The notes under the pieces are model-generated. The model was given only the letters and a program-made list of their open reading frames with translations, was not told where the DNA came from and ran no database searches. A stretch of DNA of 64,000 nt from Thalassospira mesophila. GTDB lineage: Bacteria > Pseudomonadota > Alphaproteobacteria > Rhodospirillales > Thalassospiraceae. The translations under genes were made by a program, and so were the position numbers. The stretch is taken from contig NZ_JFKA01000007.1 in NCBI RefSeq assembly GCF_002115755.1, forward strand, positions 1 to 64,000, given 5' to 3'. The stretch's first letter is position 1. Each line of letters opens with the position of its first letter. Shown here piece by piece: positions 29,049-37,862 of the stretch.

Positions 29049-29270
29049 CGGGCGGATTATAGAGAAGCCGATAAAAACAGAAACAGGAAATTGGCCCAAA
29101 TTTCCCCTATTTTTTCGCATATAGCCAATTGAATGCTTGCCTTGTCGTTTGAGACCATTCGCAACGCGTTATTATTTTGTTTCCGGGGGGCAGGGATCAT
29201 GTCCCGCAACCGGCCAATTGAAAATAAATCATCAGCTTGGTCGGGTACGGGACAGCATTCCAATGATCTG

Positions 29271-31085
29271 CTAGCAGGCAAAGCTTAAGTCGGTTGCAAG
29301 CAGGCTGTCTTTGTCGTCGCCCGATAATGCGGGATCAAGACAGTTTTTAACTTGCGTTGACAGCATGTCGCATTCAGGGATGATCTGGGTCAGGTAAAAA
29401 TGGATCGAGGCTGCTTTGCGATCCATAAAAGCGGCGGAGAAATGCGGGCGGGCAAAATCCGAAGCGTTATGCGCCCTAATCATCATCCATCCGCCGCAGA
29501 CGGTGGCAAAAAGCCGCAAATACGGGCTGGCAACCGCCTGTGCCAGGGCCGGGTCGGTGGCACAGCATTCCAGAATGCTTTTCGTGCAATCGTGCAAATG
29601 TGAAATTGCACGGTCAAAATTCGATAATACCGGTTGAAATTCCGGTGTCTGTGCGTGCGCGGCGCTGGTGTCAGTTTGTATTGTGTTGATCAGGTCCAGG
29701 GCGCTAGTACCCTGATCGCGCAAAAGTTTGCGGCCAATCAGATCAAGCGCCTGAATGCCGTTGGTGCCTTCATAAATCGGGGCAATGCGAGCATCGCGTA
29801 AATGTTGAGCGGCCCCGGTTTCCTCGATATAGCCCATGCCACCATGAACCTGAATGCCCAGAGACGCATTTTCCACACCCAAATCGGTCGACCATGCCTT
29901 AACCATAGGAATAAGCAAGTCCGCCCGGGCCTGTGCGCTGGCCCGGTCATTGGCAGTTTCATGATGATGGGCAATATCAAGAAGGCTGGCGGCATAAAGG
30001 GCCAGGGCACGCGCGGCTTCGGTACTGGCCCGCATGCGCATCAGCATGCGGGCAATATCGGGGTGATGCAAAATCGGGCCGGGGGCACCCGTGCGCGGGT
30101 GGTTGCCCTGAATGCGGGTTCTGGCATATTCAAGGGCTTGTTGATAGGCGCGTTCGCCAAGGGCAATGCCCTGCTGGCCAACCGCAAGGCGGGCGTTGTT
30201 CATCATGGTGAACATTGCCGCCAGACCCTTGCCTTCTTCGCCCACCATATAGCCCAGGGCACCGCCATCGTCGCCAAATGCCAAAACGGCGGTCGGGCTG
30301 CCATGAATGCCCAGTTTATGTTCAAGCGACACGGTGCGAACATCATTGCGGGCGCCAAGGGTGCCATCGTTATCGGCGATAAATTTGGGCACGATAAAAA
30401 GCGATATGCCCTTTACCCCCGCCGGAGCATCGGGTGTGCGGGCCAGAACCAGATGAATGATGTTTTCGCTCAGGTCATGGTCGCCATAGGTGATAAAAAT
30501 CTTTTGCCCGCGGACCCGCCATACGCCCGTGCCATCAGGAACAGCACGGGTGCGAACCTGTGCGAGATCAGACCCCGCCTGAGGTTCGGTCAGGTTCATG
30601 GTGCCGGTCCATTCGCCGGAAATAAGCCGGGTCAGGTACAGGTTTTTTTGCCCTTCGGTGCCATGAAGGGTTAAAAGCTCTATCGCGCCAGCGGTAAGCA
30701 TCGGGCACAGGGCAAATGCCATGTTAGCCGAATGCCACATTTCGCCAACAGCCGCGCCGACCAAAACCGGTAATCCCATGCCACCATGTTCCGTGCTGGC
30801 GGAAATGCCCTGCCAGCCATCGTTTTGAAACTGGCGATAGGCTTCTTGCCAACCATTCGGTGTTTTAACCGTGCCGTCGGGCAAAAGTTGCGCCCCTTGC
30901 AGGTCGCCCACCCGGTTAAGCGGGGCCAGCTGGCTGGTGGCCAGTTTACCTGCTTCTTCCAGGATCGCATCGACGGTATCGGCGGTTGCATCGGCATGGC
31001 CGGGCAAGGCCGAAACCGTTTCAAGGCCGATAATATGATGAAGAACAAAACGAATGTCGTCTAATGGCGGCGAATAGTCAGTCAT
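29271..31085 (-). CDS. Acyl-CoA dehydrogenase, long (C-terminal extended) type
   Basis: An FAD-dependent acyl-CoA dehydrogenase of about 604 residues. Start chosen at 31085 (MTDYSPPLDDIRFVL). It has the acyl-CoA dehydrogenase N, middle (TEPQAGSDLAQVRTRA) and C domains with the motif PIYEGTNGIQALDL carrying the catalytic glutamate, plus a C-terminal helical extension of about 130 residues. This long subgroup includes 3-methylmercaptopropionyl-CoA dehydrogenase (DmdC) and several fatty acyl-CoA enzymes; the substrate cannot be told from sequence alone. It stands alone, divergent from the protease gene. Confidence 0.88.
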   Translation of the reverse strand: MTDYSPPLDDIRFVLHHIIGLETVSALPGHADATADTVDAILEEAGKLATSQLAPLNRVGDLQGAQLLPDGTVKTPNGWQEAYRQFQNDGWQGISASTEHGGMGLPVLVGAAVGEMWHSANMAFALCPMLTAGAIELLTLHGTEGQKNLYLTRLISGEWTGTMNLTEPQAGSDLAQVRTRAVPDGTGVWRVRGQKIFITYGDHDLSENIIHLVLARTPDAPAGVKGISLFIVPKFIADNDGTLGARNDVRTVSLEHKLGIHGSPTAVLAFGDDGGALGYMVGEEGKGLAAMFTMMNNARLAVGQQGIALGERAYQQALEYARTRIQGNHPRTGAPGPILHHPDIARMLMRMRASTEAARALALYAASLLDIAHHHETANDRASAQARADLLIPMVKAWSTDLGVENASLGIQVHGGMGYIEETGAAQHLRDARIAPIYEGTNGIQALDLIGRKLLRDQGTSALDLINTIQTDTSAAHAQTPEFQPVLSNFDRAISHLHDCTKSILECCATDPALAQAVASPYLRLFATVCGGWMMIRAHNASDFARPHFSAAFMDRKAASIHFYLTQIIPECDMLSTQVKNCLDPALSGDDKDSLLATDLSFAC

Positions 31086-31407
31086 GAAAGATGACGTCTC
31101 CCGGTTACGTGAGCCGCCCGCTCGGATGTGTTCCTGCTCCTTTTGGCGGAACATCAATTGTTGTTTTCACCATAATCAAGCCTGCGGACGATTTCGAGTC
31201 CATAATGCGGATAACGGCAGTGTTGCTGTAAAAACAGCGATAAACGTAAATGTGACAGGCCAAATTCCGGGATTTATGTCATGCGTGCATAATGCCTTGC
31301 CGCAATTCGGATATAATTGTCTTTAAAATATCAGGTTCCGGGTCGCGTTTGCGCGATGAAGGATATAATGTCTGGCAACATGAAAATTTGATAACAAGGA
31401 GCAAGCG
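31086..31407. other. Divergent intergenic region with two TATAAT boxes
   Basis: A 322-base AT-rich region between the acyl-CoA dehydrogenase and the ctpA-type protease. Two perfect plus-strand TATAAT hexamers occur at 31312-31317 and 31364-31369, but neither has a good -35 at 16-18 bases, so activator-dependent promoters are possible. No ORF, terminator or known RNA element recognised. Confidence 0.45.
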
Positions 31408-32967
31408 GTGCTGCGAAAGGGAATTTTGCCTATCGTCCTCGGGATTATAATTGCCTTTGCCGGGACGAGACTGGTGGCCTGTGCAGGCCCGGTATGGCCC
31501 AATCAGGATGAGCAACGCTTCCTTGATGCCTATCGCGACTATGTTGACAAAAATGCGACCGATGATCAGCTGGACCGGGCCGATAACCTATTTGTCGAGA
31601 CGGTTCAGGTTTTGCGCGAAACATATGTTTTTGACGTCGACACGGCAAAATTTGTTGATGATGCCATTGCCGCCTTGCCCAAGCTTGAAGAAACCACGGA
31701 TCGTTCGCCCGACAATATCGTTGGCGAAGCCCTTGACCAAAGCCTGCACGACCTTGACCCGCACAGCGCTTATATGTCGGAAGATATGTTCAAGCGCTTG
31801 CAGGAAAGTACGGAAGGCAGCTTTGCCGGGGTGGGTATTGTGATTGCGCAAGATGAAGACAAACAGATCCGCATCGTGTCGCCGATTGACGACACCCCGG
31901 CGGCCCGGGCCGGTTTGCAACCCAATGATCGTATTGCCCGGATTGATGACCATGATATGAAAGGTCAACCGATTGCCGAAGCCGTGCGGTTAATGCGCGG
32001 CCGGGTTGGCGAGCCGGTAAAACTGGGCATTTTGCGCAAGGAAAAGTCGTTTGATGTCACAATCAAACGGGCCAAAATCGAAGTGCCCTCTGTTACCGCG
32101 TCGGTTATCGACAACGACATTCCCTATGTGCGGGTATCGCGGTTTGATGCCAATACGCTGGAGCAAACCCAGGATTATTTGCAGGAACTAAAGGAAAAAG
32201 TCCGTAATCCGCGCGGCATCATTGTTGATTTGCGCCGCAATCCCGGTGGCTTGCTCGATTCCGCCGCCGATATGGCCGATCAGTTCCTGACCAAGGGCCT
32301 GATTGTTGCGACAGAGGGGCGCGGCGAACGCAAAATGCGCACCTATGAAGCAGACCGCAGCAGTTATTTTGATGGCATACCGATGGTGATTTTGCTCGAC
32401 CGTGGATCGGCATCCGGGGCGGAGCTGATGGCGGCGGCCCTGCGTGAAAACGGGCGCGGCGTTATTATTGGCGAGCGCTCGTTTGGCAAGGGATCGATGC
32501 AGCGCATCATGCCGCTTTCAGGCGGCGGTGGTGTTAAAATCACCACGGGTTATTACACCACCCCGGAAAACCATATTGTGCAAGGCAATGGCGTGGTGCC
32601 CGATATTGAAGTGCAGCTCAAAGATGCCGAAGAATTTGACCGCGAAATTGACCTTGCCCACGCCCTGCCGCCCCGCAGGCGTGACCCGCGCAAAACGATT
32701 ACCACCGTGCAGGCAGATAACTGCGCGGCCAATATCGATATTGAACGGTTGGGCAATGGGGGCTTTCATCCCGAAGATCAGGCGCCAAACCCGCAAACCG
32801 ATGAAATTGAGCCGCAGGATGGCGATAAAACAGCGGATAATGCCCAAGCTGACAAGGGCGAACCGCCGCATGACGAGGTTTTGGAATGTGCTGTTGGCTA
32901 TTTCAACAATGGCATGTTGGCCCAATATCGCAGCCAGGTAGAACCATTGTTGCGCGCGGGCTTGTAA
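31408..32967 (+). CDS. ctpA: S41 carboxyl-terminal processing protease
   Basis: A tail-specific protease of 519 residues, starting with GTG at 31408 behind AAGGAGC. A signal sequence leads to LVAC (C25), a possible lipobox, although an arginine precedes it. The PDZ domain spans about residues 125-215 and the S41 domain holds S336 in DRGSASGAEL and K361 in FGKGSMQ, the catalytic Ser-Lys pair. The C-terminal about 110 residues are acidic and family-divergent, ending with a cysteine-containing segment VLECAVGYF. It probably matures or degrades periplasmic proteins. Confidence 0.92.
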   Translation: MLRKGILPIVLGIIIAFAGTRLVACAGPVWPNQDEQRFLDAYRDYVDKNATDDQLDRADNLFVETVQVLRETYVFDVDTAKFVDDAIAALPKLEETTDRSPDNIVGEALDQSLHDLDPHSAYMSEDMFKRLQESTEGSFAGVGIVIAQDEDKQIRIVSPIDDTPAARAGLQPNDRIARIDDHDMKGQPIAEAVRLMRGRVGEPVKLGILRKEKSFDVTIKRAKIEVPSVTASVIDNDIPYVRVSRFDANTLEQTQDYLQELKEKVRNPRGIIVDLRRNPGGLLDSAADMADQFLTKGLIVATEGRGERKMRTYEADRSSYFDGIPMVILLDRGSASGAELMAAALRENGRGVIIGERSFGKGSMQRIMPLSGGGGVKITTGYYTTPENHIVQGNGVVPDIEVQLKDAEEFDREIDLAHALPPRRRDPRKTITTVQADNCAANIDIERLGNGGFHPEDQAPNPQTDEIEPQDGDKTADNAQADKGEPPHDEVLECAVGYFNNGMLAQYRSQVEPLLRAGL

Positions 32968-33005
32968 AAGACCTTTTGTCGGGCGAAGCCCCGGTAATAC
33001 CCTAA

Positions 33006-33037
33006 AAAATGGCGGCATTTTCGGATGCCGCCATTTT
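33006..33037. terminator. Bidirectional terminator between convergent genes
   Basis: A perfect 13-bp stem (aaaatggcggcat / atgccgccatttt) with a 6-base loop; T-runs follow on both strands. It serves the protease gene on the plus strand and the dehydrogenase gene on the minus strand. Confidence 0.92.
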
Positions 33038-33088
33038 CGTATTCAAGCTGTTCTTAACAGGCGGGCGCGGTGGTGCGGCCTGCCGTGA

Positions 33089-33958
33089 TCAGGCTTTCGC
33101 CAGAAGGTCTATCAGGCTGGAGGTATCCCAGCGGTTGCCGCCACGGGCCTGAACCTGCGCATAAAACTGGTCCACAAGGGCGGTGACAGGCAAGCGCGCA
33201 CCGTTGCGGCCTGCTTCATCCAGGCAAATGCCCAGATCCTTGCGCATCCAGTCAACAGCAAAGCCAAAATCAAACTTGCCATCGACCATGGTCTGGCCGC
33301 GATTTTCCATTTGCCAGCTTCCTGCCGCACCCTTGGAAATCACATCAATAACCTTGGTCATATCCAGACCGGCCTTGTTGCCAAAATTCATGGCTTCGGA
33401 CAATCCCTGAACCAGACCGGCAATGCAAATCTGGTTGACCATTTTGGTCAATTGTCCGCTGCCGGTTTCGCCCATCAGTTTGCAGGACCGGGCAAAGGCA
33501 TCAATGACGGGGGCGGCTTTGTCAAACGCGGATTGGTCGCCACCGCACATCACGGTTAAAACACCATTTTCTGCACCGGCTTGCCCGCCAGAAACGGGTG
33601 CGTCGATCATGGATACATCCTGTTTGGCGGCCAGTTCATAAAGGTCGCGCGCGACATTGGCTGATGCGGTGGTGTGGTCCACCAAAATGGTTCCGGCGTT
33701 CATGCCTGCCAGCGCCCCATCGGGGCCGGTAATAACGCTGCGTAAATCGTCGTCATTGCCAACGCAGCAAAATACAAACTCGGCGCCCTCGGCGGCTTTG
33801 GCCGGGGTGGGCGCAAAGGCACCGCCAAATTCGGCGGCCCATTTTTCGGCCTTCGCGGTGGTGCGGTTATAGACCCTAACGCTGTGGCCCGATTTTTGAA
33901 GATGTCCGGCCATCGGGTATCCCATAACACCCAGACCGATAAATGCACATTTGGCCAT
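33089..33958 (-). CDS. NAD(P)-dependent beta-hydroxyacid dehydrogenase
   Basis: A 289-residue member of the 3-hydroxyisobutyrate dehydrogenase / tartronate semialdehyde reductase family. The Rossmann motif GLGVMGYPMAGHL is at the N-terminus, the substrate-binding DAPVSGGQAGAENGVL in the middle, and the catalytic lysine in GSGQLTKMVNQ near residue 168. R in YNRTTAKAEKW after the second strand favours NADP. In a region rich in branched-chain amino acid catabolism, 3-hydroxyisobutyrate (valine pathway) is a reasonable but unproven substrate; glyoxylate metabolism is the alternative. Confidence 0.88.
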   Translation of the reverse strand: MAKCAFIGLGVMGYPMAGHLQKSGHSVRVYNRTTAKAEKWAAEFGGAFAPTPAKAAEGAEFVFCCVGNDDDLRSVITGPDGALAGMNAGTILVDHTTASANVARDLYELAAKQDVSMIDAPVSGGQAGAENGVLTVMCGGDQSAFDKAAPVIDAFARSCKLMGETGSGQLTKMVNQICIAGLVQGLSEAMNFGNKAGLDMTKVIDVISKGAAGSWQMENRGQTMVDGKFDFGFAVDWMRKDLGICLDEAGRNGARLPVTALVDQFYAQVQARGGNRWDTSSLIDLLAKA

Positions 33959-34140
33959 GATACAGCCTCCCGTTTCTTAAGGTTTTTCCTGTGCCTTATA
34001 AAGGACGGGGGCAGGGGCCTTGTCAATCGGCGGCTTTTGTTCTGTGCTGCGCGATATTATACGGTTGGCCATAGGGAAAAGCGGGTTGTCGGGGCAGGAC
34101 GGGCGTTGACCCGCCCTGACCCGGCAAAAAGCAGAGCGTT

Positions 34141-35310
34141 CTAGTCGTCGATGCCCAGTTCCTGATCGACATTGCGAACAACGCGCAGGTCATATTGCAA
34201 TAGGTCGGGCAATTTCCCCTGATAATTGAACTGCGAGAGGAAATAGCGAATGGCATTGATGCGGGCGCGTTTTTTATCATCCGATTTAATGATCACCCAC
34301 GGGCATGCCTGGGTCGATGTTGCGTAGAACATTTCTTCCTTGGCCTGGGTATATTCATCCCACAGGTTTTGTGACGCCAGATCAACCGGGCTTAGTTTCC
34401 ACTGTTTTAGCGGGTCTTCCTGGCGTTGGGCAAAGCGGCGCGCCTGTTCATCCTTGCTGACCGAAAAATAGAACTTGGTCATCGAGGTGTGCGAGCGCAG
34501 CAACATGCGTTCAAGTTCGGGAACGGATTGTAAGAACTCGCTGACTTCAAACCGGGTACAAAACCCCATCACCCGTTCGACCATCGCCCGGTTATACCAC
34601 GACCGGTCAAACAGCACGATTTCGCCGCCAGAGGGCAAATGCTGCATATATCGCTGAAAATACCACTGGGTGACTTCGCGATCATTGGGTTTATCAAGTG
34701 CAACAACGCGGGCACCACGAGGGTTTAAGTGTTCTGTAAAGCGTTTGATGGTGCCGCCTTTACCCGCAGCATCGCGTCCTTCAAAAATGATCAGGGCTTT
34801 GACCTTTTCACTTTTGACCCAGTTCTGAAATTTCAAAAGCTCGATATGCAGCGGTGCAATCAGTTCCAGATATTGTTTGGTTTTGATTTTTTTCAAAGGT
34901 TCGTCTGGTGACTCCGGCAGGTCGGGGGGCGTGCCAGACCCTTTCGGGACAAGATGTGCCGCGCGCTTCTCGACGGTGGAAACTTCTTTTTCGTGTTTTT
35001 TGGCATCTTTACGGGCCATTTCTACGTCGTTCTTGCGTTGTGCTTTGGCGTCTTTGGCTGTTTCGGCCTTATCTGATTTGATCGCGTGATCGTCATCACC
35101 ATTTCCGTCGTCCAGCCGTTCCATGGTCAGGCTTTCGGCATCGAGCAACATGTGGTCGCGGGTTTCACTGTCAAGCGTGCGCAGGTCAGGGTGCTGGTTG
35201 GCATGGCTGCGGCTATGCTGCGTTTTATGAAGGGCCTTTTCCAGCAGGGGATCGCCATGGACCTTTTTGGCAAGCGGTTTTTTCGGCGTCGGTTTCTGCT
35301 TTTTGGCCAT
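34141..35310 (-). CDS. ppk2: Polyphosphate kinase 2
   Basis: PPK2 transfers phosphate between polyphosphate and nucleotides, mostly nucleoside diphosphates or monophosphates. The start at 35310 has AAGGA at good spacing and gives 389 residues. The catalytic domain (from about residue 140) shows Walker A GRDAAGKGGTIKR near 178 and the lid/Walker B stretch VLFDRSWYNRAMVERVMGF. The first about 140 residues are Lys/Asp/Glu-rich and low in complexity (KAETAKDAKAQRK), an extension found in some class I PPK2 enzymes; it may bind polyphosphate or direct localisation. Single gene. Confidence 0.92.
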   Translation of the reverse strand: MAKKQKPTPKKPLAKKVHGDPLLEKALHKTQHSRSHANQHPDLRTLDSETRDHMLLDAESLTMERLDDGNGDDDHAIKSDKAETAKDAKAQRKNDVEMARKDAKKHEKEVSTVEKRAAHLVPKGSGTPPDLPESPDEPLKKIKTKQYLELIAPLHIELLKFQNWVKSEKVKALIIFEGRDAAGKGGTIKRFTEHLNPRGARVVALDKPNDREVTQWYFQRYMQHLPSGGEIVLFDRSWYNRAMVERVMGFCTRFEVSEFLQSVPELERMLLRSHTSMTKFYFSVSKDEQARRFAQRQEDPLKQWKLSPVDLASQNLWDEYTQAKEEMFYATSTQACPWVIIKSDDKKRARINAIRYFLSQFNYQGKLPDLLQYDLRVVRNVDQELGIDD

Positions 35311-35423
35311 CTTCAATCCTTTTCCCTGGGAGGCACCACTGGCGGGCGCCAAGACCGCCCCGCCAGATGTAAATTCAGGTATACAGGATATGAACTCTTT
35401 TCACCTGATCGCAAGCAGACAGA

Positions 35424-35705
35424 TCAATTCTTCAAATGAATGTGCCAATGATGTGATTTTTCATATTCAGTGTTAATATCTGTCCGGCGCAAACCGATAT
35501 CGGCCAGTTGGTGGTCGGTCATATCCTGAACCGACAAGAGATGGCTGCGCCGGGTTAACCGCAGCGTCAGGTGCAGCGCTAAACAGTCAAAAAAGCCATT
35601 CACGGCATCGAGAAATTGCCCGAACCCGTGTTTGATGGCACCGGTTCGGTTTTTTGTGTTTTGCGGACAATTGCCAGCGTATCTAATGGATGTGCTGCGG
35701 GTCAT
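35424..35705 (-). CDS. DUF1127 domain small protein
   Basis: A 93-residue basic protein from the ATG at 35705. The C-terminal half holds the DUF1127 (YjiS-like) signature, LLSVQDMTDHQLADIGLRRTDI at about residues 56-77 split here as LLSVQDMTDHQL and ADIGLRRTDI. Short DUF1127 proteins of alphaproteobacteria bind RNA and influence phosphate and carbon responses in Agrobacterium and Rhodobacter. The N-terminal half is unlike known domains. It is divergent from the LysR gene with 215 bases between. Confidence 0.8.
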   Translation of the reverse strand: MTRSTSIRYAGNCPQNTKNRTGAIKHGFGQFLDAVNGFFDCLALHLTLRLTRRSHLLSVQDMTDHQLADIGLRRTDINTEYEKSHHWHIHLKN

Positions 35706-35920
35706 GGGGGTGTTCTTCCGGTTGACTAGGTTTTTCCTGCTCGTGGCAGGTGCGTTATTCCTTGTTTTTCGACCAGAAATCACCGGGTGACAAACCATAC
35801 ATTCTCGGCATATATATTAGTTTAGCTAATGATTATGCGGCCAGTTCGCAAAGCAGGGCGTTGGCCGTGTCGTGTGCGTGTTTGGTGCAGACTGAATTTA
35901 TTGTGAGCGGAGAACCGACC

Positions 35921-36898
35921 GTGAGATTGCCCCCGTTGCAAGCCCTGCGCGCCTTTGATGCCGCCGCCCGGCATTTGAATTTCACCCGCGCGGCCGAGGA
36001 ACTTTTTGTTACCCAGGGTGCGGTTAGCCAGCAAATCCGCCAGCTTGAGGAATATCTCGGGTTTCGGCTGTTTTTTCGTCTGCCGCGCCGGTTGCAATTA
36101 ACCGACGAAGGCGACCGGCTGGCACGCGCCACCAGCGAAGGTTTCACCCGGATTGCGGGCGAAATTGAAAGCCTGTTGGCGGTAGAAGAGGCCGGGGTGG
36201 TGACGGTGAGTGTGCTGCAATCTTTTGCGGTGAAATGGTTGATCCCGCGTCTGGGGCATTTCCGTGCCGAGCATCCTGATATTGACGTGCGCATTCATGC
36301 CGATGACCGTCTGGTTGATTTTCGCACTGAAGGCATTGATCTGGCCGTGCGCTTTGGGCGGGGGCATTACCCGCATTTACATACCGAACGTTTGATGCGC
36401 GACGAGGTTTTTCCGGTATGCAGCCCGGATTATCTGGCATCCAATCCACCCTTGTCCGTGCCGCAAGATATTGCAGGGCACCAGTTATTGCATGATGCCA
36501 CGTCGGATGCCGACATGCCGCGTGCCGCCGACTGGCAATTCTGGCTTGACGGGGTTGGGGTGACCGGCATCGATTTGCGGCGCGGCTTGCGGTTTAACAG
36601 TGGTGATATGGTGATACAGGCCGCCCTGATGGGGCAGGGCATTGGCGTGGCGCGTACATCATTGGCGGCACAGGATTTAAAGGCCGGTCTGCTGGTGCGT
36701 CCGTTTCCGCAAAAAGTGGCGTCAAGTTATGCCTATTATGTGACCTGCCCGGAGGAAAACCTGAACCGGCCCCGGGTGGTGGCCTTTATTCGCTGGTTAA
36801 AAAAGGAAGTTGCCGCCACCCTCAAAGATATCGAGGAAAACCAGCCCGGCCTGTCTGCCGGGCAAAAGGCAGACTCGGGTGCCGTTTCGTCGGCTTAA
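35921..36898 (+). CDS. LysR family regulator, GcvA-like
   Basis: A 325-residue LysR-type transcription factor. I choose the GTG at 35921, preceded by GGAGA, because the protein then begins MRLPPLQALRAFDAAARHLNF, the usual GcvA-type N-terminus; upstream residues of the open frame show no family features. The winged helix-turn-helix covers about residues 6-65 and the PBP2-like effector domain about 90-300. GcvA-like regulators often control a divergently placed gene, here DUF1127, but the target is unknown. Confidence 0.88.
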   Translation: MRLPPLQALRAFDAAARHLNFTRAAEELFVTQGAVSQQIRQLEEYLGFRLFFRLPRRLQLTDEGDRLARATSEGFTRIAGEIESLLAVEEAGVVTVSVLQSFAVKWLIPRLGHFRAEHPDIDVRIHADDRLVDFRTEGIDLAVRFGRGHYPHLHTERLMRDEVFPVCSPDYLASNPPLSVPQDIAGHQLLHDATSDADMPRAADWQFWLDGVGVTGIDLRRGLRFNSGDMVIQAALMGQGIGVARTSLAAQDLKAGLLVRPFPQKVASSYAYYVTCPEENLNRPRVVAFIRWLKKEVAATLKDIEENQPGLSAGQKADSGAVSSA

Positions 36899-36933
36899 AG
36901 TCTGCCGCAATGATGGCGCGCCGGGTCGGAATT

Positions 36934-37350
36934 TCAGATCAGACCCAGATCGCGCAGTTCCATTGCCATATCTTCGGGCAGCGCATCGGCGTTGGTGCCG
37001 CTTTTGGCATCTGGTGGAGTTTTGTCAGCAGCCAGATAACGCCAGCCCTGAAAGGCGCGATGCGGATAGGCGGCGGTTTCGATGAGATTGTCGTCTAAAA
37101 CAATGCGGCAATGTTTGATGCCGGCCTCGTCGGTAAATTCTTCGAGATCGGTCACGCGCTGGCGGCAGCGGATGGCGCCCTTGATTACCCAATAAATCGA
37201 TCCGCCATCGAGAACTTCGTCACGGCGTTTGGGCGACATGCGGGTGGTGTGATACGTGCGGCCATAGGTTTGGCGCATATATTCCTGCCATTGGCGCAAT
37301 GTTTCCGGGCTTTCGGTGCCGACACTTAATTTGATCAGGTTCTGGGGCAT
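36934..37350 (-). CDS. DUF1489 family protein
   Basis: A 138-residue protein of the DUF1489 family, conserved almost only in alphaproteobacteria. Recognisable segments are the N-terminal NLIKLSVGTESPETL, the central TYHTTRMSPKRRDEVLDGGS and YWVIKGAIRCRQ. No function is established. The gene is convergent with the LysR gene and divergent from the sulfite reductase cluster. Confidence 0.85.
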   Translation of the reverse strand: MPQNLIKLSVGTESPETLRQWQEYMRQTYGRTYHTTRMSPKRRDEVLDGGSIYWVIKGAIRCRQRVTDLEEFTDEAGIKHCRIVLDDNLIETAAYPHRAFQGWRYLAADKTPPDAKSGTNADALPEDMAMELRDLGLI

Positions 37351-37556
37351 GGTGCGATCTGTTGTAAATTGCAGTTGTTGACCTAGCCGAGGGCGCGGTG
37401 AACGTCAAGTTTCACAAATAATAACAAAAAATAAATGTTGTTTAAGGTATTTAACAAAAAAACTTGACCAATAACGTCCGATCAGCCAAATTCCACATAA
37501 CAAAAGCCCGGTTCAATGCGGGCACCCATGAGAGATTTACTGTCTGAGAGAACCCA

Positions 37557-37850
37557 ATGTCCCTGCAAGTTGTTACGGCAAACCGGCTTGATGATGGCCT
37601 GGCGGTGTTTATGACCGCTGATGACGGATGGAGTACCGACATCCGTGATGCTGTTTGCGCGAAAGATGCCCAACAGGCGGAAGCCTTGATGGCGCGCGCC
37701 GATACCCAAAAGCAGCAGGTAACCGTTGTTGGCCCGTATCTGATTGATGTTGCGCAGGAAGATGGTGTGCTGGTGCCAACCAAATACCGCGAAGTATTGC
37801 GCACATTAGGGCCAAGTGTTCGGACCGATCTTGGTTATCAGGCGGGATAA
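37557..37850 (+). CDS. DUF2849 protein of the sulfite reductase cluster
   Basis: A 97-residue DUF2849 protein. The family is found next to sulfite reductase genes in alphaproteobacteria, usually between cysG and cysI; here it lies 12 bases before the reductase gene. The sequence has the typical ending PTKYREVLRTLGPSVR. It may help electron delivery or cofactor insertion, but no biochemical role is known. A TTGACC hexamer near 37463 could belong to the operon promoter; no cysG precedes it. Confidence 0.85.
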   Translation: MSLQVVTANRLDDGLAVFMTADDGWSTDIRDAVCAKDAQQAEALMARADTQKQQVTVVGPYLIDVAQEDGVLVPTKYREVLRTLGPSVRTDLGYQAG

Positions 37851-37862
37851 GGAGCATACATT

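Noticed and set aside
29802-30674. 290-residue plus-strand open frame opposite the acyl-CoA dehydrogenase
   Set aside because: Antisense shadow of a well-supported enzyme gene.
37505-37530. Sequence gcccggttcaatgcgggc resembling a tRNA T-arm
   Set aside because: No acceptor, D or anticodon stems fit around it; probably a simple hairpin in the leader of the sulfite reductase operon.
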